From contig NC_057866.1 of the NCBI RefSeq assembly GCF_019393635.1, positions 11,976,223 to 12,040,222 of the forward strand: a stretch of 64,000 nt of DNA. Direction: 5' to 3'. Positions 1-9,564 of the stretch are shown in pieces. A model generated the notes under the pieces. That model was not told the origin of the DNA and did not search any database. It saw only the letters and a list, made by a program, of their open reading frames with translations. The first letter of the stretch is position 1; each line of letters opens with the position of its first letter. Source of the stretch: Dromiciops gliroides. Lineage: Eukaryota > Chordata > Mammalia > Microbiotheria > Microbiotheriidae. The position numbers and the translations under genes were made by a program.

Positions 1-161
1 GAAATTCTACCACCAGGTATGTCTCTCTGTTCACAGAAAAGGCCATTTTGGTACACAAGGAATTGTAGACTCTATTAAGAGAACCTGGATAGCACCAGGT
101 GTGACTAATACAGCATCTCGAATCTGCTCGGGCTGCTCCACATGTCAGTCTTATAATCAGT

Positions 162-1004
162 ATGCTTTTAAGGCCAAAGCTTATGGATGGGCGTCCTCTA
201 GCATATACACCTTTTGAGCACTTACAAATTGATTATATTACTATGCCAAAAGCAGGACATTATAAATTTTGCCTTGTTATAGTTGATCAGCTCACTCGGT
301 GGGTGGAGGCCTTTCCCAGCCCCCGAGCCACAGCTGCCTTTGTTGCCAAAATTCTTCTTAAAGAGATAGTACCTCGTTTTGGCCCACCAGCCCGCATCGA
401 TTCTGACAAAGGCACACATTTCACTGATTCGATTTTATCCCAAATCTACTCTTTCTTGGGAGTGACTCCAAAATTCCACACGCCCTACCATCCACAAAGT
501 TCAGGCCAAGTCGAACGTATGAATAAAGAGCTTAAGAGTATGATTGGCAAATTATGTACTGAAACCCATTTGAAATGGCCTGATGTTCTACCATTGGCAT
601 TATTCTATCTACGAAGTAGACCAAGAGGAGAACTTCATATATCTCCTTATGAAATGCTTTTTGGTCACCCTCCTATCCAAGCTAAAACTTTTTCCCCAGT
701 TTATACATCACTGGTGGGAGGTGATACTTCTGTTGCTTCCTATATACAGGAATTACAGACCAGGCTACGTGAACTCCATGAGGCAGGAGCTGTGGTCCAG
801 GCAGGACCATTAGACTTTTCATTGCATAACTTCAACCCAGGAGATAAAATATATGTAAAGAATTTTCAGAGAACCAGTGGAACTCAACCTGCCTGGGAAG
901 GACCTTTTCAGGTATTATTGACAACTCCTACTGCCATTAAAATTGGTGAAAAAAGACTCATGGATTCATTGCTCTCATATAAAGCCTGCACCATTCATAG
1001 GTGA
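162..1004 (+). CDS. pol (integrase part): ERV integrase (core and C-terminal domains)
   Basis: This 280-codon open frame holds a retroviral integrase core. An acidic triad of the D,D-35-E kind is visible in the contexts [16 protein letters not shown] and [10 protein letters not shown], followed by the conserved ALFYLRS and SPYEMLFG blocks. A C-terminal module with the AWEGPFQVL (GPF/Y-like) motif comes near the end. Integrases insert viral DNA into host chromosomes. The first Met may not be the real start, because integrase is normally released from a Pol precursor whose upstream part lies outside the window. Its last 62 bases overlap the OTU frame in another reading frame, as pol and env overlap in gammaretroviruses. 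Confidence 0.85.
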   Translation: MLLRPKLMDGRPLAYTPFEHLQIDYITMPKAGHYKFCLVIVDQLTRWVEAFPSPRATAAFVAKILLKEIVPRFGPPARIDSDKGTHFTDSILSQIYSFLGVTPKFHTPYHPQSSGQVERMNKELKSMIGKLCTETHLKWPDVLPLALFYLRSRPRGELHISPYEMLFGHPPIQAKTFSPVYTSLVGGDTSVASYIQELQTRLRELHEAGAVVQAGPLDFSLHNFNPGDKIYVKNFQRTSGTQPAWEGPFQVLLTTPTAIKIGEKRLMDSLLSYKACTIHR

Positions 1005-1530
1005 AGAGATTTCAGATAGACCTGAGGTAGACGCTAAAGAGGTAAAAACCCTAACGATAGCAACTGTTAAAGAGCAAAGAGAGTTCAGAGGAAACAGGCA
1101 GTTCCCATTTGATAATCCCACTGATCAGTTAAATGCTTTGGGACTCAGTCTTCGTAAAGTATCAGGAGACGGAAATTGCCTTTTTAGGGCTTTAGCAGAC
1201 CAGCTAGAAGGTCACTGTAGAAATCATCTCAGACACAGACAAGAAGCTGCTTCTTATATGATTAACCATAGACAAGAGTTTGAGTCTTTTAGAGTAAATG
1301 ACTCCCCTTTTGAAGAATATGTTGATGAATTAAAGAAATTTGGAAAGTGGGGAGGAAATGATACAATTGTAGCATTTGCTAAGCAGCATCAGCTGAATGT
1401 TGTGGTTCATCAATTAAATCAGCCTTTATTGAAAATCAGTGGCACAGACAAAACTGATGCTACAGAACTCCACATTTTCTACCATAAAGAACATTATGAT
1501 AGCATTAGAAAAATTAACGACATACTATAA
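943..1530 (+). CDS. OTUD3-like OTU cysteine protease domain in env position of an ERV
   Basis: This 195-codon open frame has an N-terminal stretch of about 60 residues that I do not recognise. It is followed by a complete OTU domain (about residues 62-193). The OTU Asp-Gly-Asn-Cys catalytic motif is present in [11 protein letters not shown], and the matching His in [12 protein letters not shown]. Blocks [15 protein letters not shown] and AIVAF-like [17 protein letters not shown] are very close to what I recall of human OTUD3. OTU enzymes cleave ubiquitin chains. The frame begins inside the integrase frame and ends at a clean stop, exactly where gammaretroviral env would lie, so it reads as a host gene captured by the retrovirus. 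The alternative is an OTUD3 retrocopy that landed there by chance; the long open N-terminal extension overlapping pol argues against that. Confidence 0.82.
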   Translation: MVKKDSWIHCSHIKPAPFIGEEISDRPEVDAKEVKTLTIATVKEQREFRGNRQFPFDNPTDQLNALGLSLRKVSGDGNCLFRALADQLEGHCRNHLRHRQEAASYMINHRQEFESFRVNDSPFEEYVDELKKFGKWGGNDTIVAFAKQHQLNVVVHQLNQPLLKISGTDKTDATELHIFYHKEHYDSIRKINDIL

Positions 1531-1650
1531 CCTCTTTATTCCTGGAAGCTATAAACCTCTTCTATAGCCTTCAGTTACGTTCCCTTGTTTTGACTCCCTG
1601 TCCCATCTCGATGCCCTACCCAGGAAGAAGGCAAGAAAAACACAACCCAT
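1531..1650 (-). repeat. CR1/L3 LINE fragment
   Basis: The stretch around 1535-1600 (ttcctggaagctataaacc and following) repeats almost exactly at 61108-61150. There it lies in a longer CR1/L3 3' region in antisense. It directly abuts the OTU stop codon and marks the likely break point of the ERV. Confidence 0.6.
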
Positions 1651-1689
1651 TAGAAGTCTTTATAGTCATGAAAAAAAGATTCCATATTA

Positions 1690-2570
1690 ACCATTTTTTA
1701 AAAAAGAAAAATAGAATAAAATATGCTTCAATCTGTACCCTGAATCTATCAGCTCCATGAATGTGGATAGCATTTTTATCATGAATCTTTTGGAATTGTG
1801 ATGAGACATTGTGTTGATCACAGTTCCTCTAATCTAAGTTTTTCACAGTTCATCATCTTTACAATATTGCTGTTACTATATAAAGTATTCTTCTGTTTAT
1901 GTTCACTTTACTTTGCTTCGGTTCACATAAATCTTCCTGGGTTTTTCTCTGAAAACCCTTCCCCTCCATCCTTTCTCATAATACAATAATATTATATCAC
2001 TTTTGTATATGATAACTTCTTCAGCTATTCCCCAATTGATGGCAATCCTCTCTATTTCCAATTATTTGCCACCACAAATAGAGCTGATATATATAGATGC
2101 TTTTCCTCTTTCTTTGATCTCTTTAAGTATATGGACATAGTAGCAGTATATCACTTAGGCAAAGGTATGTACAGTTTGATAGTTTTGGGGGCATCGTTCC
2201 AAATTGTTCTCAAGACTGGTTAGACTAGTTTATGGCTCCTCATAAAGTGCATTAGACACCACTTTTTTCCATTATCCCCTCTAGCATGTCATTTTCCTTT
2301 TCAATCATCTCAGTCAATCTGATAGGTGTAAAAAAAGCAACAATCTGATGGGTGTGAGGTGGTACCTGATAATTATTTTAATTTGTATTTCTTTAATGAT
2401 TCATGATTTAGATCATTTCTTAATGTGACTATTGCTAACTTTGATTTCTGCCTTTGAAAACTACCTATTCATATACTTTGACCAATTTTCAATTTGGATA
2501 TGACTCTTATTCTTATAAATTAGATTTGTTTTTCTTAATGGTGAAAAAATATCACCTCAAATTCATATAT
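1690..2570 (-). mobile_element. L1 3' end fragment (antisense)
   Basis: The complement of the marsupial L1 ORF2 tail and 3' UTR. The phrases gcttcaatctg, ttggatcattgt-like and ccccaattgatgg recur in the same order in every antisense L1 of this window, for example at 5580-6310 and 46570-47320. It is heavily diverged with no usable ORF. Confidence 0.75.
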
Positions 2571-2810
2571 CAATATTGAAACAGCCCTGCATTCCTGGTA
2601 TAAAGCCCACCTGGGTAATAAATTGCTGTAATCTTTTTCCTAGGGTTTTATTTAAAGTTTTTGCATCAATATTTATTAGAGAAATTGGTTCATCATTTTC
2701 TTTCTCTGTTTTGGCTCTTCCTGGTTTGGGTTTCAGCATCATATTTGTGTCATAAAAGGAATTTGGAAGGACTTCTTCTTCACTTATTTTCCCAAATAGT
2801 TTTTTGGCTT

Positions 2811-2949
2811 TTGGTTTTGGGTTTTTTTGTGGGGCAATGAGGGTTAAATGACTTGCCCAGGGTCACACAGCTAGTAGGTATCAAGTGTTTGAGGCCAGAT
2901 TCTGAATCCAGGGCTGGTGCTTTATCCACTGCGCCACCTAGCTGCCCCC
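2811..2949 (-). repeat. WSINE1-type SINE
   Basis: An antisense SINE reading ggcaatgagggttaa ... cacctagctgcccccc with a T-rich (poly-A) side at the left. It shares one outer target duplication with the next SINE. Confidence 0.85.
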
Positions 2950-2989
2950 CTTTCTTTTTTTTTTAATTAATTAATTTGTTTATTTATTT

Positions 2990-3140
2990 CTTTTTTTTTT
3001 TTTTGGTGAGGCAATTGGGGTTAAGTGACTTGCCCAGGGTCACACAGCTAGTAAGTGTTAAGTGTCTGCGGCTGAATTTGAACTCAGGTCCTCCTGAATC
3101 CAGGGCCAGTGCTCTATCCATTGTGCCATCTAGCTGCCCC
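2990..3140 (-). repeat. WSINE1-type SINE
   Basis: A second antisense SINE with a poly-T head (2990-3004), ggtgaggcaattggggtt, and ctagctgcccc at its right end. The sequence caaatagttttt occurs both at 2793-2804 and at 3141-3152, bracketing both SINEs. Confidence 0.88.
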
Positions 3141-4744
3141 CAAATAGTTTTTATAGTATTGGGATTAATTGCTCTTTAAATTTTTTATAGAATTCATTTG
3201 TGAATCCATCTGGTCCTGGGGATTTTTTTCTTAGGAAGTTCATTGATGTCTTGTTCAATTTTCTTTTCTAAAATTGGGTTATTTAAGTATTTTATTTCTT
3301 ATTCTGTTAATACGGGCAATTTTTATTTTTGTAGACATTCATCCATTTCATTTAGATTGTCAAATACAATTGGGCAAAATAGTTCCTGAAAATTATCTCA
3401 ATTTTCTCTTCATTGGTGGTAAATTCACCCCTTTCCTTTTTGATACTAGTAATTTGGTTTTCTTCTTTCCTTTTTTTGATCAAATTAACCAGTGGTTTAT
3501 CTATTTTATTGGTCTTTTTCATAAAACTAAGATCTAGTTTTATTTATTAATTCAATAGTTTTCTTGCTTTCAATTTTGTTAATTTTTGTTAATTTCTTGA
3601 CCATATCTTACTGACCATATCAATAACAAAACCAACAGCAATGATATGATCATCTCAATAGATGCAGAAAAAGCCTTTGATAAATACAGCACCCATTCCT
3701 ATTAAAAACACTAGAGACCATAGAAATAAATGGAGCTTTCCTTAAAATGATATGTAATATTTATCTACAACCATCAGCAAGTATTATCTATAATGGAGAT
3801 AAGCTAGAATCCTTCCAATTATAATTAGGGGTGAAGCAAGGTTGCCCATTATCACCTCTGTTATTTAACATTGAACTAGAAATGTTATCTATAGCAATAA
3901 GAAATGAAAAAGGAATTAAAGGAATTAGAATAGGCAATGAGGAAACAAAACTCTCACATTTTGTGAATGATATGATGTTATACTTAAAAATCCTAGAGAA
4001 TCAACTAAAAAACTATAAGAAATTACAGACAGGACAATTTCAGAAAGGCTTGGAAAGACTTGTATGAACTGATGTATAGAGAATTGAGCAGAACAATATT
4101 GTTTAATGAAAAACTGTGAATGACTTAACTCTTCGCAGCAGTAGAAATGATCCAAGACAATCCCAAAAGATTAATGATGAAGCATACTATCCACCTCCAA
4201 AGAAAGAACTGATATTGATTGAACACAGACTGAAGTAGGCTATTTTTCACTTTCTCTCTTTTTTCCTTTTTTCTTTTTTTGAGTTTTCTTATACAAAATT
4301 ACTAATGTGGTAATGTTTTACATAATTGCATTTGTATAACCTATATCTGATTGCTTACCACCTCAGGTAAGGAGGAGGGGGGAAAGGGAAGGTGGGATGG
4401 AATTTGGAACTCAAAACTTTACATTTAAATATTTATTATTATTTTTTAAAATTAAAAGTTAAACTAAAGGATACTTGGTATGCCAGGAGAAAAAAAAAGA
4501 ATGTGATCCCAATCTCCCCAGCGCCACTCAACGCTGTCTGGAATTCTGGGAACACTGAGGAAAGCTTGAATTTATAATCCTTAGTGCTTTACAGCATGCC
4601 TGGCACATAGTAGAGTATTGGTAATAATGTGATGGAGTGGTTGTGTTAAACATAACTATTCAGGACAAAAGGAACCCTAAGACAGGAGCTCACCCTGTTC
4701 TTTACCATTGATAAACTGTAACTAGGCACAAAAATATTTATCTT

Positions 4745-4866
4745 TTGGGGGGGGGCAGGGCAATGAGGGTTAAGTGACTTGCCCAGGGTCACACAGCTAG
4801 TGTGAACTCAGGTCCTCCTGAATCCAGGGCCAGTGCTTTATCCACTGTGCCACCTATCTGTCCCCC
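4745..4866 (-). repeat. WSINE1-type SINE, internally deleted
   Basis: An antisense copy that lacks about 25 bp between the B-box side and the middle. The flanks aaatatttatctttt and aaaacttatctttga look like an aged target duplication. Between 4461 and 4744 I see only a short MIR/L2-like piece (tgcctggcacatagtagag at about 4598) and no gene. Confidence 0.8.
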
Positions 4867-5225
4867 AAAAAACTTATCTTTGACTTCATCAGCATTTGTC
4901 ATAGTTTGAGGATACACTCATGATGTTGGCATGGCATTTTCCGGCAAGTAATAATCACATTGTCACAAGCCTGTTGTTCACTCCTTTGACTAGATTAGTT
5001 TTGACTCCAAAACCTACACCAGCTTCCCTGCACTCCCCTTCATGTCTACCACTAGAGAAAAACCTATATCCAATTCCTACATCAGTAAGCTGGCTTTCAT
5101 TTGCCAGGCTTCTTTTACTCAGGTCTGTTATTTGAATACAATATCTGCTTAGTTCTCTCACAAGAAAAGCTGTTTGTCTTTCATATCTACTGGATTTCAT
5201 GCTGTCCATAAGCATGCATACATGA
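4867..5225. other. Unassigned stretch
   Basis: No repeat family or exon recognised. The short open frames on both strands show no known domain. Confidence 0.4.
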
Positions 5226-6570
5226 ACAATTAATACTTCTTTTTAATAGTATTTTACTTTTCCCAATTACATATAAAGACAGTTTTTAACATTCATTTTT
5301 AAAGGCTTTGAGATCCATATTTTCTTCCCTCACCTGTTCCCCTTCTATGGTGGTAATCAATTAAAAAAAAATTTTCCAAATGCATGTAAAGATATTTTTG
5401 AGTTCCAAATTTTTCTCCCAACCTCCCTTTTCTCCCCCCTCCCAAAACCAGCAAGCAATCAGATATAGGTTATACATTACAATCATTTTAAACATATTTC
5501 CACATTAGTAATGTTATAAAAGAAGAATCAGAACAAAAGAAAAATGCAAGAAAGAATAAACAACAACACAAAAGCAACAACAAAAGTGAAAACAGTATGC
5601 TTCAATCTGCATTCAGACTCCATAGTTCTTTTTTCTAATGTGGGGAGTATTTTCCATAATGGATCTTTTGGCATTGTCTTGGATCATTGTATTGCTGAGA
5701 AGAATTGTCATTTGTAGTTGATCAATGTACAATATTCCTGTTAATGTGTACATGTTTTCCTGGTTCCACTCACTTCACTTGTGTCATTTCATGTAAGTCT
5801 TTCCAGGTTTTACTTAAAATCAGCCTGCTCATCATTTCTTATAGCATCATAGTATTCCATTACATTCATATATAACAAATTCTTCAGCCATTCCCCAACT
5901 GATGAGCATCTCCCTGGTTTTCAATTCTTTACCAGCATAAAAAGCTGTTATAAATAATTTTGCACAAATAGGCTTCCTCCACTTTTTAAAATCTCTTTGG
6001 GGTGCAGACCTAGAAGTATCATTGCTTGATGAAAGGTAGTTCTAAATTGTTCTCCAGAATGTTGGATTAGTTCACCAACAGTGGATTCTACCAACAGTGA
6101 ATTAGTGTCCCACTTTCCCCACATCCCCTCCAAAATATATTATTTTCTTTTTCTGTCATATTAACCAATATAATAGATGTGAGATGGTGCCTCACTGTTA
6201 TTTTAAACTGCAATTCCCTCACCTATAGTGATTTAGAGCATTTTATATGACTATACATAGTTTTGTTTTCTTCATCTGAAAACTTCATGTTCATATCCTT
6301 TGACAATTCATCAACTGGGGAATGACTTGCATGCTTATAATCTGTATGCTTATAATTGCTCTATATATTTCATAAATGAGGCCTTTATCAGAGATAATTG
6401 CTGTAAAAAGTACTTCCAAGTTTTCAGCTTTCCTTCTAAACTTGTTTGCATTGGTTTTGTTTGTACAAAACTTTTTTAGTTTTATATAATCAAAATCATT
6501 CATTTTATATACTGTAATACTGTTTATCTATTATTTGGTCATAAATTCTTCCCTTCTCCATAGATCTGTT

Positions 6571-6628
6571 TTTGTTTTGGTTTGGTTTGATTTGGTTTGG
6601 TTTGGTTTGGTTTGGTTTGGTTTGGGGG
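6571..6628. repeat. (GGTTT)n microsatellite
   Basis: About ten tandem ggttt units inside the antisense L1, followed by a short G run. Confidence 0.9.
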
Positions 6629-7207
6629 GGTGGTTCTGACAGGTAAACTATTCCTGGCTCTCCTAATTTGCCTAGGGTATCACCCTGTATGTCTAAATCA
6701 TGTACCCATTTTGACCTTATTTTGATATACAGTGTAAAAGGTTGGTCTTTACCTGGTTTCTACCACACATTTTTTTTTGTTTTTGTCAAATAAGTTCTTG
6801 TCCTAGAAGTTGAGGTCTTTGGGTTTATCAAACATGAGATTACTATGGTCATTTACTACTGTATCCTGTGTACCTAATCTATTCCACTGATCTACCACTC
6901 TGTTTCTGAGCCAGGACTAGATGGTTTTAATGATTACCACTTTATAATATAATTTGAGATCTGCTATGGCTAGGCCACCTTCCTTTGCATTTTTTCATTA
7001 ATTTTGTTGGTATTCTTGACCTTTTGTTCTTCCAGGTGAATTTAACTATTAATAGGTTTTTCAAAGCTTTTATTTCTTTTTCTTCTGAACACTGCCTTTT
7101 CCATATGTTGGCCATCTACCAATTAGAGAGTGAGACACCTGGCTTTCTCTTTTTGGTTCCCAGATAATTCAATTACAAGTCAAAGTATCATTGCCTTATA
7201 AATGGAG

Positions 7208-7358
7208 ATTTTATTTTTTTTTTGCAGGGCAACAGGGGTTAAGTGACTTGCCCAGGGTCACACAGCTAGTAAGTGTCAAGTGTCTGAGGCCGGATTTGAA
7301 CTCAGGTCCTCCTGAATCCAGGGCTGGTGCTTTATCCACTGCACCACCTAGCCGCCCC
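7208..7358 (-). repeat. WSINE1-type SINE
   Basis: An antisense copy with poly-T at 7212-7222. The 14-base duplication aaatggagatttta stands on both sides (about 7201 and 7361), so the insertion is young and complete. Confidence 0.93.
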
Positions 7359-7465
7359 ACAAATGGAGATTTTAACAAAATGAATTTATTGAGGTTTCAC
7401 AAATTGAATTCCACCTGATTCTATGCAAATTTCAAAGTTTAATGATCTCTCTTCAAGTTGGTTTC

Positions 7466-7753
7466 TAATAATTCAGCTTTATTCGATTTAATTCAATAAA
7501 CATTTATTAAGTCCCTATTAGATCAAGCACCATTCTGAGGGAGGAGGACCTGGAGAGGAAAAAAAGAAAGAAAACAAACAAAACAAAAGCAATCCCCACC
7601 TTCCAGAAATTTACATTCTATAGTGTGAATGGTAAATGTAGTAAATATTGAGGAATGAATATAGAAGGCAATTTGAGGAAGGAAAGATGGCTGATAATTA
7701 GGAGACTGAGGAATGTTTATCCTTTGGAGTTGGTACCAAAGCATCATCAGAGG
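7466..7753. other. Left flank of ERV-B; old repeat, unassigned
   Basis: Starts with a MIR/L2-like tail (cataaacatttattaag type, 7490-7540). The rest (7540-7753) continues on the far side of ERV-B at 11931 and forms the pre-insertion sequence. No gene seen. Confidence 0.4.
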
Positions 7754-8118
7754 TGTAACGATTGGAATGGCGCCACCTGCTGGAGACTTACTGTAGAAGA
7801 GCTCCGCCCATGAGGTGAAGGTCTTTGAGGACAAGACCAGAAGTCTTTTCTTTGGCATCAGGAAGTGACGTTTGCTTGTGGGAGGAAGAAAGGGGAGTGA
7901 GGCACTCTGACTCTGGCTCTTTCCTGTGGACTCTGGCAGAGAGGGGAGCTAGAAATGCACTCTCCCTCTAATAGATAGATAAATATAGGCCTTTCTCTCT
8001 CTCTTTACCAAATTCTTATTCTCCTTAATAAATGCTTAAAAGCCTAACTCTTGCTAAAGCTTATAATTTATTGGCAACCACTCATTAGATATTTTAGACA
8101 GAATTTTAGCCTTTAACA
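7754..8118 (+). repeat. ERV-B 5' LTR
   Basis: A 365-bp LTR opening TGTAACGATTGGAATGGC and closing CTTTAACA. It contains an AATAAA (about 8026-8031) in the R/U5 region. It is matched throughout by 11555-11926. Confidence 0.85.
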
Positions 8119-8131
8119 GATGGCTGACCAC

Positions 8132-8530
8132 TGTAATGATTGGAATGACACCACCTACTGGAGACTTACTATAGGAAAGGTCCACCACGAGTAGAATGCC
8201 TCAGAGAGCAAGGCCATGTGGCTTTTCCTTGGCATCAGGAAGTAACATTTGCGCATGGGTACTGTCCACCAAGGCTACCAGCCAATCAACTTGAGGAGCC
8301 TCCCATTTTCTGGGAGGGGACAGGAAGGAGGAAGGAGGGCGTGCGCAGAGAGGGCTCTCTCTTTTTGGTTCCTGACTTTATGGTGGGGGGGGGGGCAGCA
8401 GAGGAAGTCACAGGAAAATTGAGGAAAGATAGGATTGCCATGCTGTTGGAATTCTGTTCTCAATCTTTCTCTTTCTACCTTTCAATAAACCCTTAAAAAC
8501 CTAAATTCATTTCTATCAGTGATTTTAGTC
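8132..8530 (+). repeat. Extra, diverged LTR-like unit inside ERV-B
   Basis: Begins TGTAATGATTGGAATGACAC, as the LTRs do, only 13 bp after the 5' LTR. Its middle differs and an AATAAA lies at about 8483. The right end is approximate. It is probably a related LTR subfamily joined by recombination or nested insertion. Confidence 0.6.
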
Positions 8531-9015
8531 AGTTTCCCCAAAAACTGGGGGAACAGATTAGAACCCACATTTAGAATCTTAAATTACACACCACGAAGAG
8601 GAAAACTGAAACCTCCATCTTCTGATCTTCCAGTTGGGTAAGAAATTTCCCCTACCCTGTCCCTTTAAACTGCTAAGTACTGGCTGTTTTCCCTTTAAAT
8701 TTTTTCAAATGGACCTTTTAAACTTCCTAATTACCCTATTTTTTATTTTAGCCTGTTTAACCAGATAAATGGGAGATTAGATCATGTTAATGCTTTGTTT
8801 TTGTGGATTTTCTATTTTTATTTTTATTTTTGTTGGAGGAGCCAGCAAGGTGCTCACACAAGGGAATATAAATATCCCCCCCCCCTCCCAGCCATGCTTT
8901 TTCAGAGAAACCTTGCACTCCTGCATTTTTTTCAAATTCTAATGATGAGAGATTCTCTAATTTTGCATGCCTAGAGGCAACAACTCAACCTCTAGAAGCT
9001 TTTAATCCCCTAGCA

Positions 9016-9564
9016 GTGGGGGTAGGGCCTGAGCTCAAAATCAAGTCTGATTCAAATTGCCCTGGTCCCTCCCCTCCTCTCCAGACCCCACCTTCTACTC
9101 CTCCCATGGCCAAGCCCATTGCTTCCCCTGCCTGGGAAGTCCAGAGATCTGATGCACATGCTCAGCTTTCTCTACCTCCATTTGTAGCTTCAGGTTCAGC
9201 CTTTCTCCAGCCTGGCTGTGCTTCTGAGACAACCTTAGAAAACCCTTTAAATTCCAGATATTCTCCTTTTGTTCATAATTTTGCTAATCTGCTTTTGTCT
9301 TTAATTAGTAACCTTATAAAGCATTTGTATGGTGAAAGGACTGACAGACAATATAGAGAGGTTAAAGAAGAAAAACTTAAGCTGAAAAAGAATGACAATC
9401 ATAGTTCAAAACTCCGCTTCTTTTGCCATGGAAGGGTATATATTTTACAGAAATGTAGAAGTAAGCAGCAAGGTATTGATTTGAGTATTGGGGATTTTAG
9501 ATACTGGAATCAAAAGTGTTCTGAATTCACTCAGAGTAATAGTATCAGTTCAGAGATTACATAG
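9016..9564 (+). CDS. Gag-like open frame of ERV-B, function not recognised
   Basis: A 182-codon frame. Residues 1-70 are proline/serine rich (PGPSPPLQTPPSTPP). Later there is a hydrophobic LLLSLISNLIKHLYG helix and a lysine-rich stretch. Its position in the 5' half of the internal region and its proline-rich start suggest a gag remnant, but I see no major homology region or zinc knuckle. It is a fossil. Confidence 0.4.
   Translation: MGVGPELKIKSDSNCPGPSPPLQTPPSTPPMAKPIASPAWEVQRSDAHAQLSLPPFVASGSAFLQPGCASETTLENPLNSRYSPFVHNFANLLLSLISNLIKHLYGERTDRQYREVKEEKLKLKKNDNHSSKLRFFCHGRVYILQKCRSKQQGIDLSIGDFRYWNQKCSEFTQSNSISSEIT

Larger units (their letters stand above)
1..1530 (+). mobile_element. Class I (gamma/epsilon-like) endogenous retrovirus, 3' pol part plus captured OTU domain
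   Basis: The element enters from the left edge of the window. Positions 2-160 encode a piece resembling the HHCC zinc-binding part of a retroviral integrase. It is followed by the integrase core and C-terminal region (162-1004), then a second overlapping open frame carrying an OTU domain (943-1530). The integrase wording ([27 protein letters not shown] near the end) fits class I ERVs. No env gene and no 3' LTR is recognisable; a CR1 fragment follows directly. It is an incomplete fossil in this window, but its two main frames are long and open, unlike the decayed repeats around it. That suggests it is fairly young or has been retained. The family assignment is from recalled motifs, not a search. 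Confidence 0.8.
2575..4460 (+). mobile_element. 5'-inverted (twin-primed) L1
   Basis: From about 2575 to 3604 the minus strand carries L1 ORF2 reverse-transcriptase sequence that ends in a gcagggctgtttcaatattg block. From 3605 the plus strand continues the same reading (gaccatatcaataacaaaac, then the RT block [10 protein letters not shown] at 3841-3870) and runs, with an internal deletion near 4026, into the L1 3' UTR ending about 4460. Such a head-to-head join within one ORF is the hallmark of twin priming. Two SINEs interrupt the inverted arm (2811-3140). Confidence 0.7.
5226..7465 (-). mobile_element. L1 3' half (antisense), with SINE inserted
   Basis: A long antisense L1. The 3' UTR begins at 5226 (cccaattacatataaag, gcaagcaatcagatatagg), passing into the ORF2 C-terminal region at 6290-7160, where frames read [14 protein letters not shown] on the minus strand. 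It is interrupted by a (GGTTT)n tract at about 6571-6625 and a SINE at 7208-7358. Confidence 0.8.

Noticed and set aside
3831-4067. Reverse-transcriptase-like frame
   Set aside because: Part of a broken L1, not a host gene.
9016-9564. Possible host protein-coding gene
   Set aside because: It lies between two LTRs of the same element with a 4-bp target duplication, so it is treated as an ERV part.
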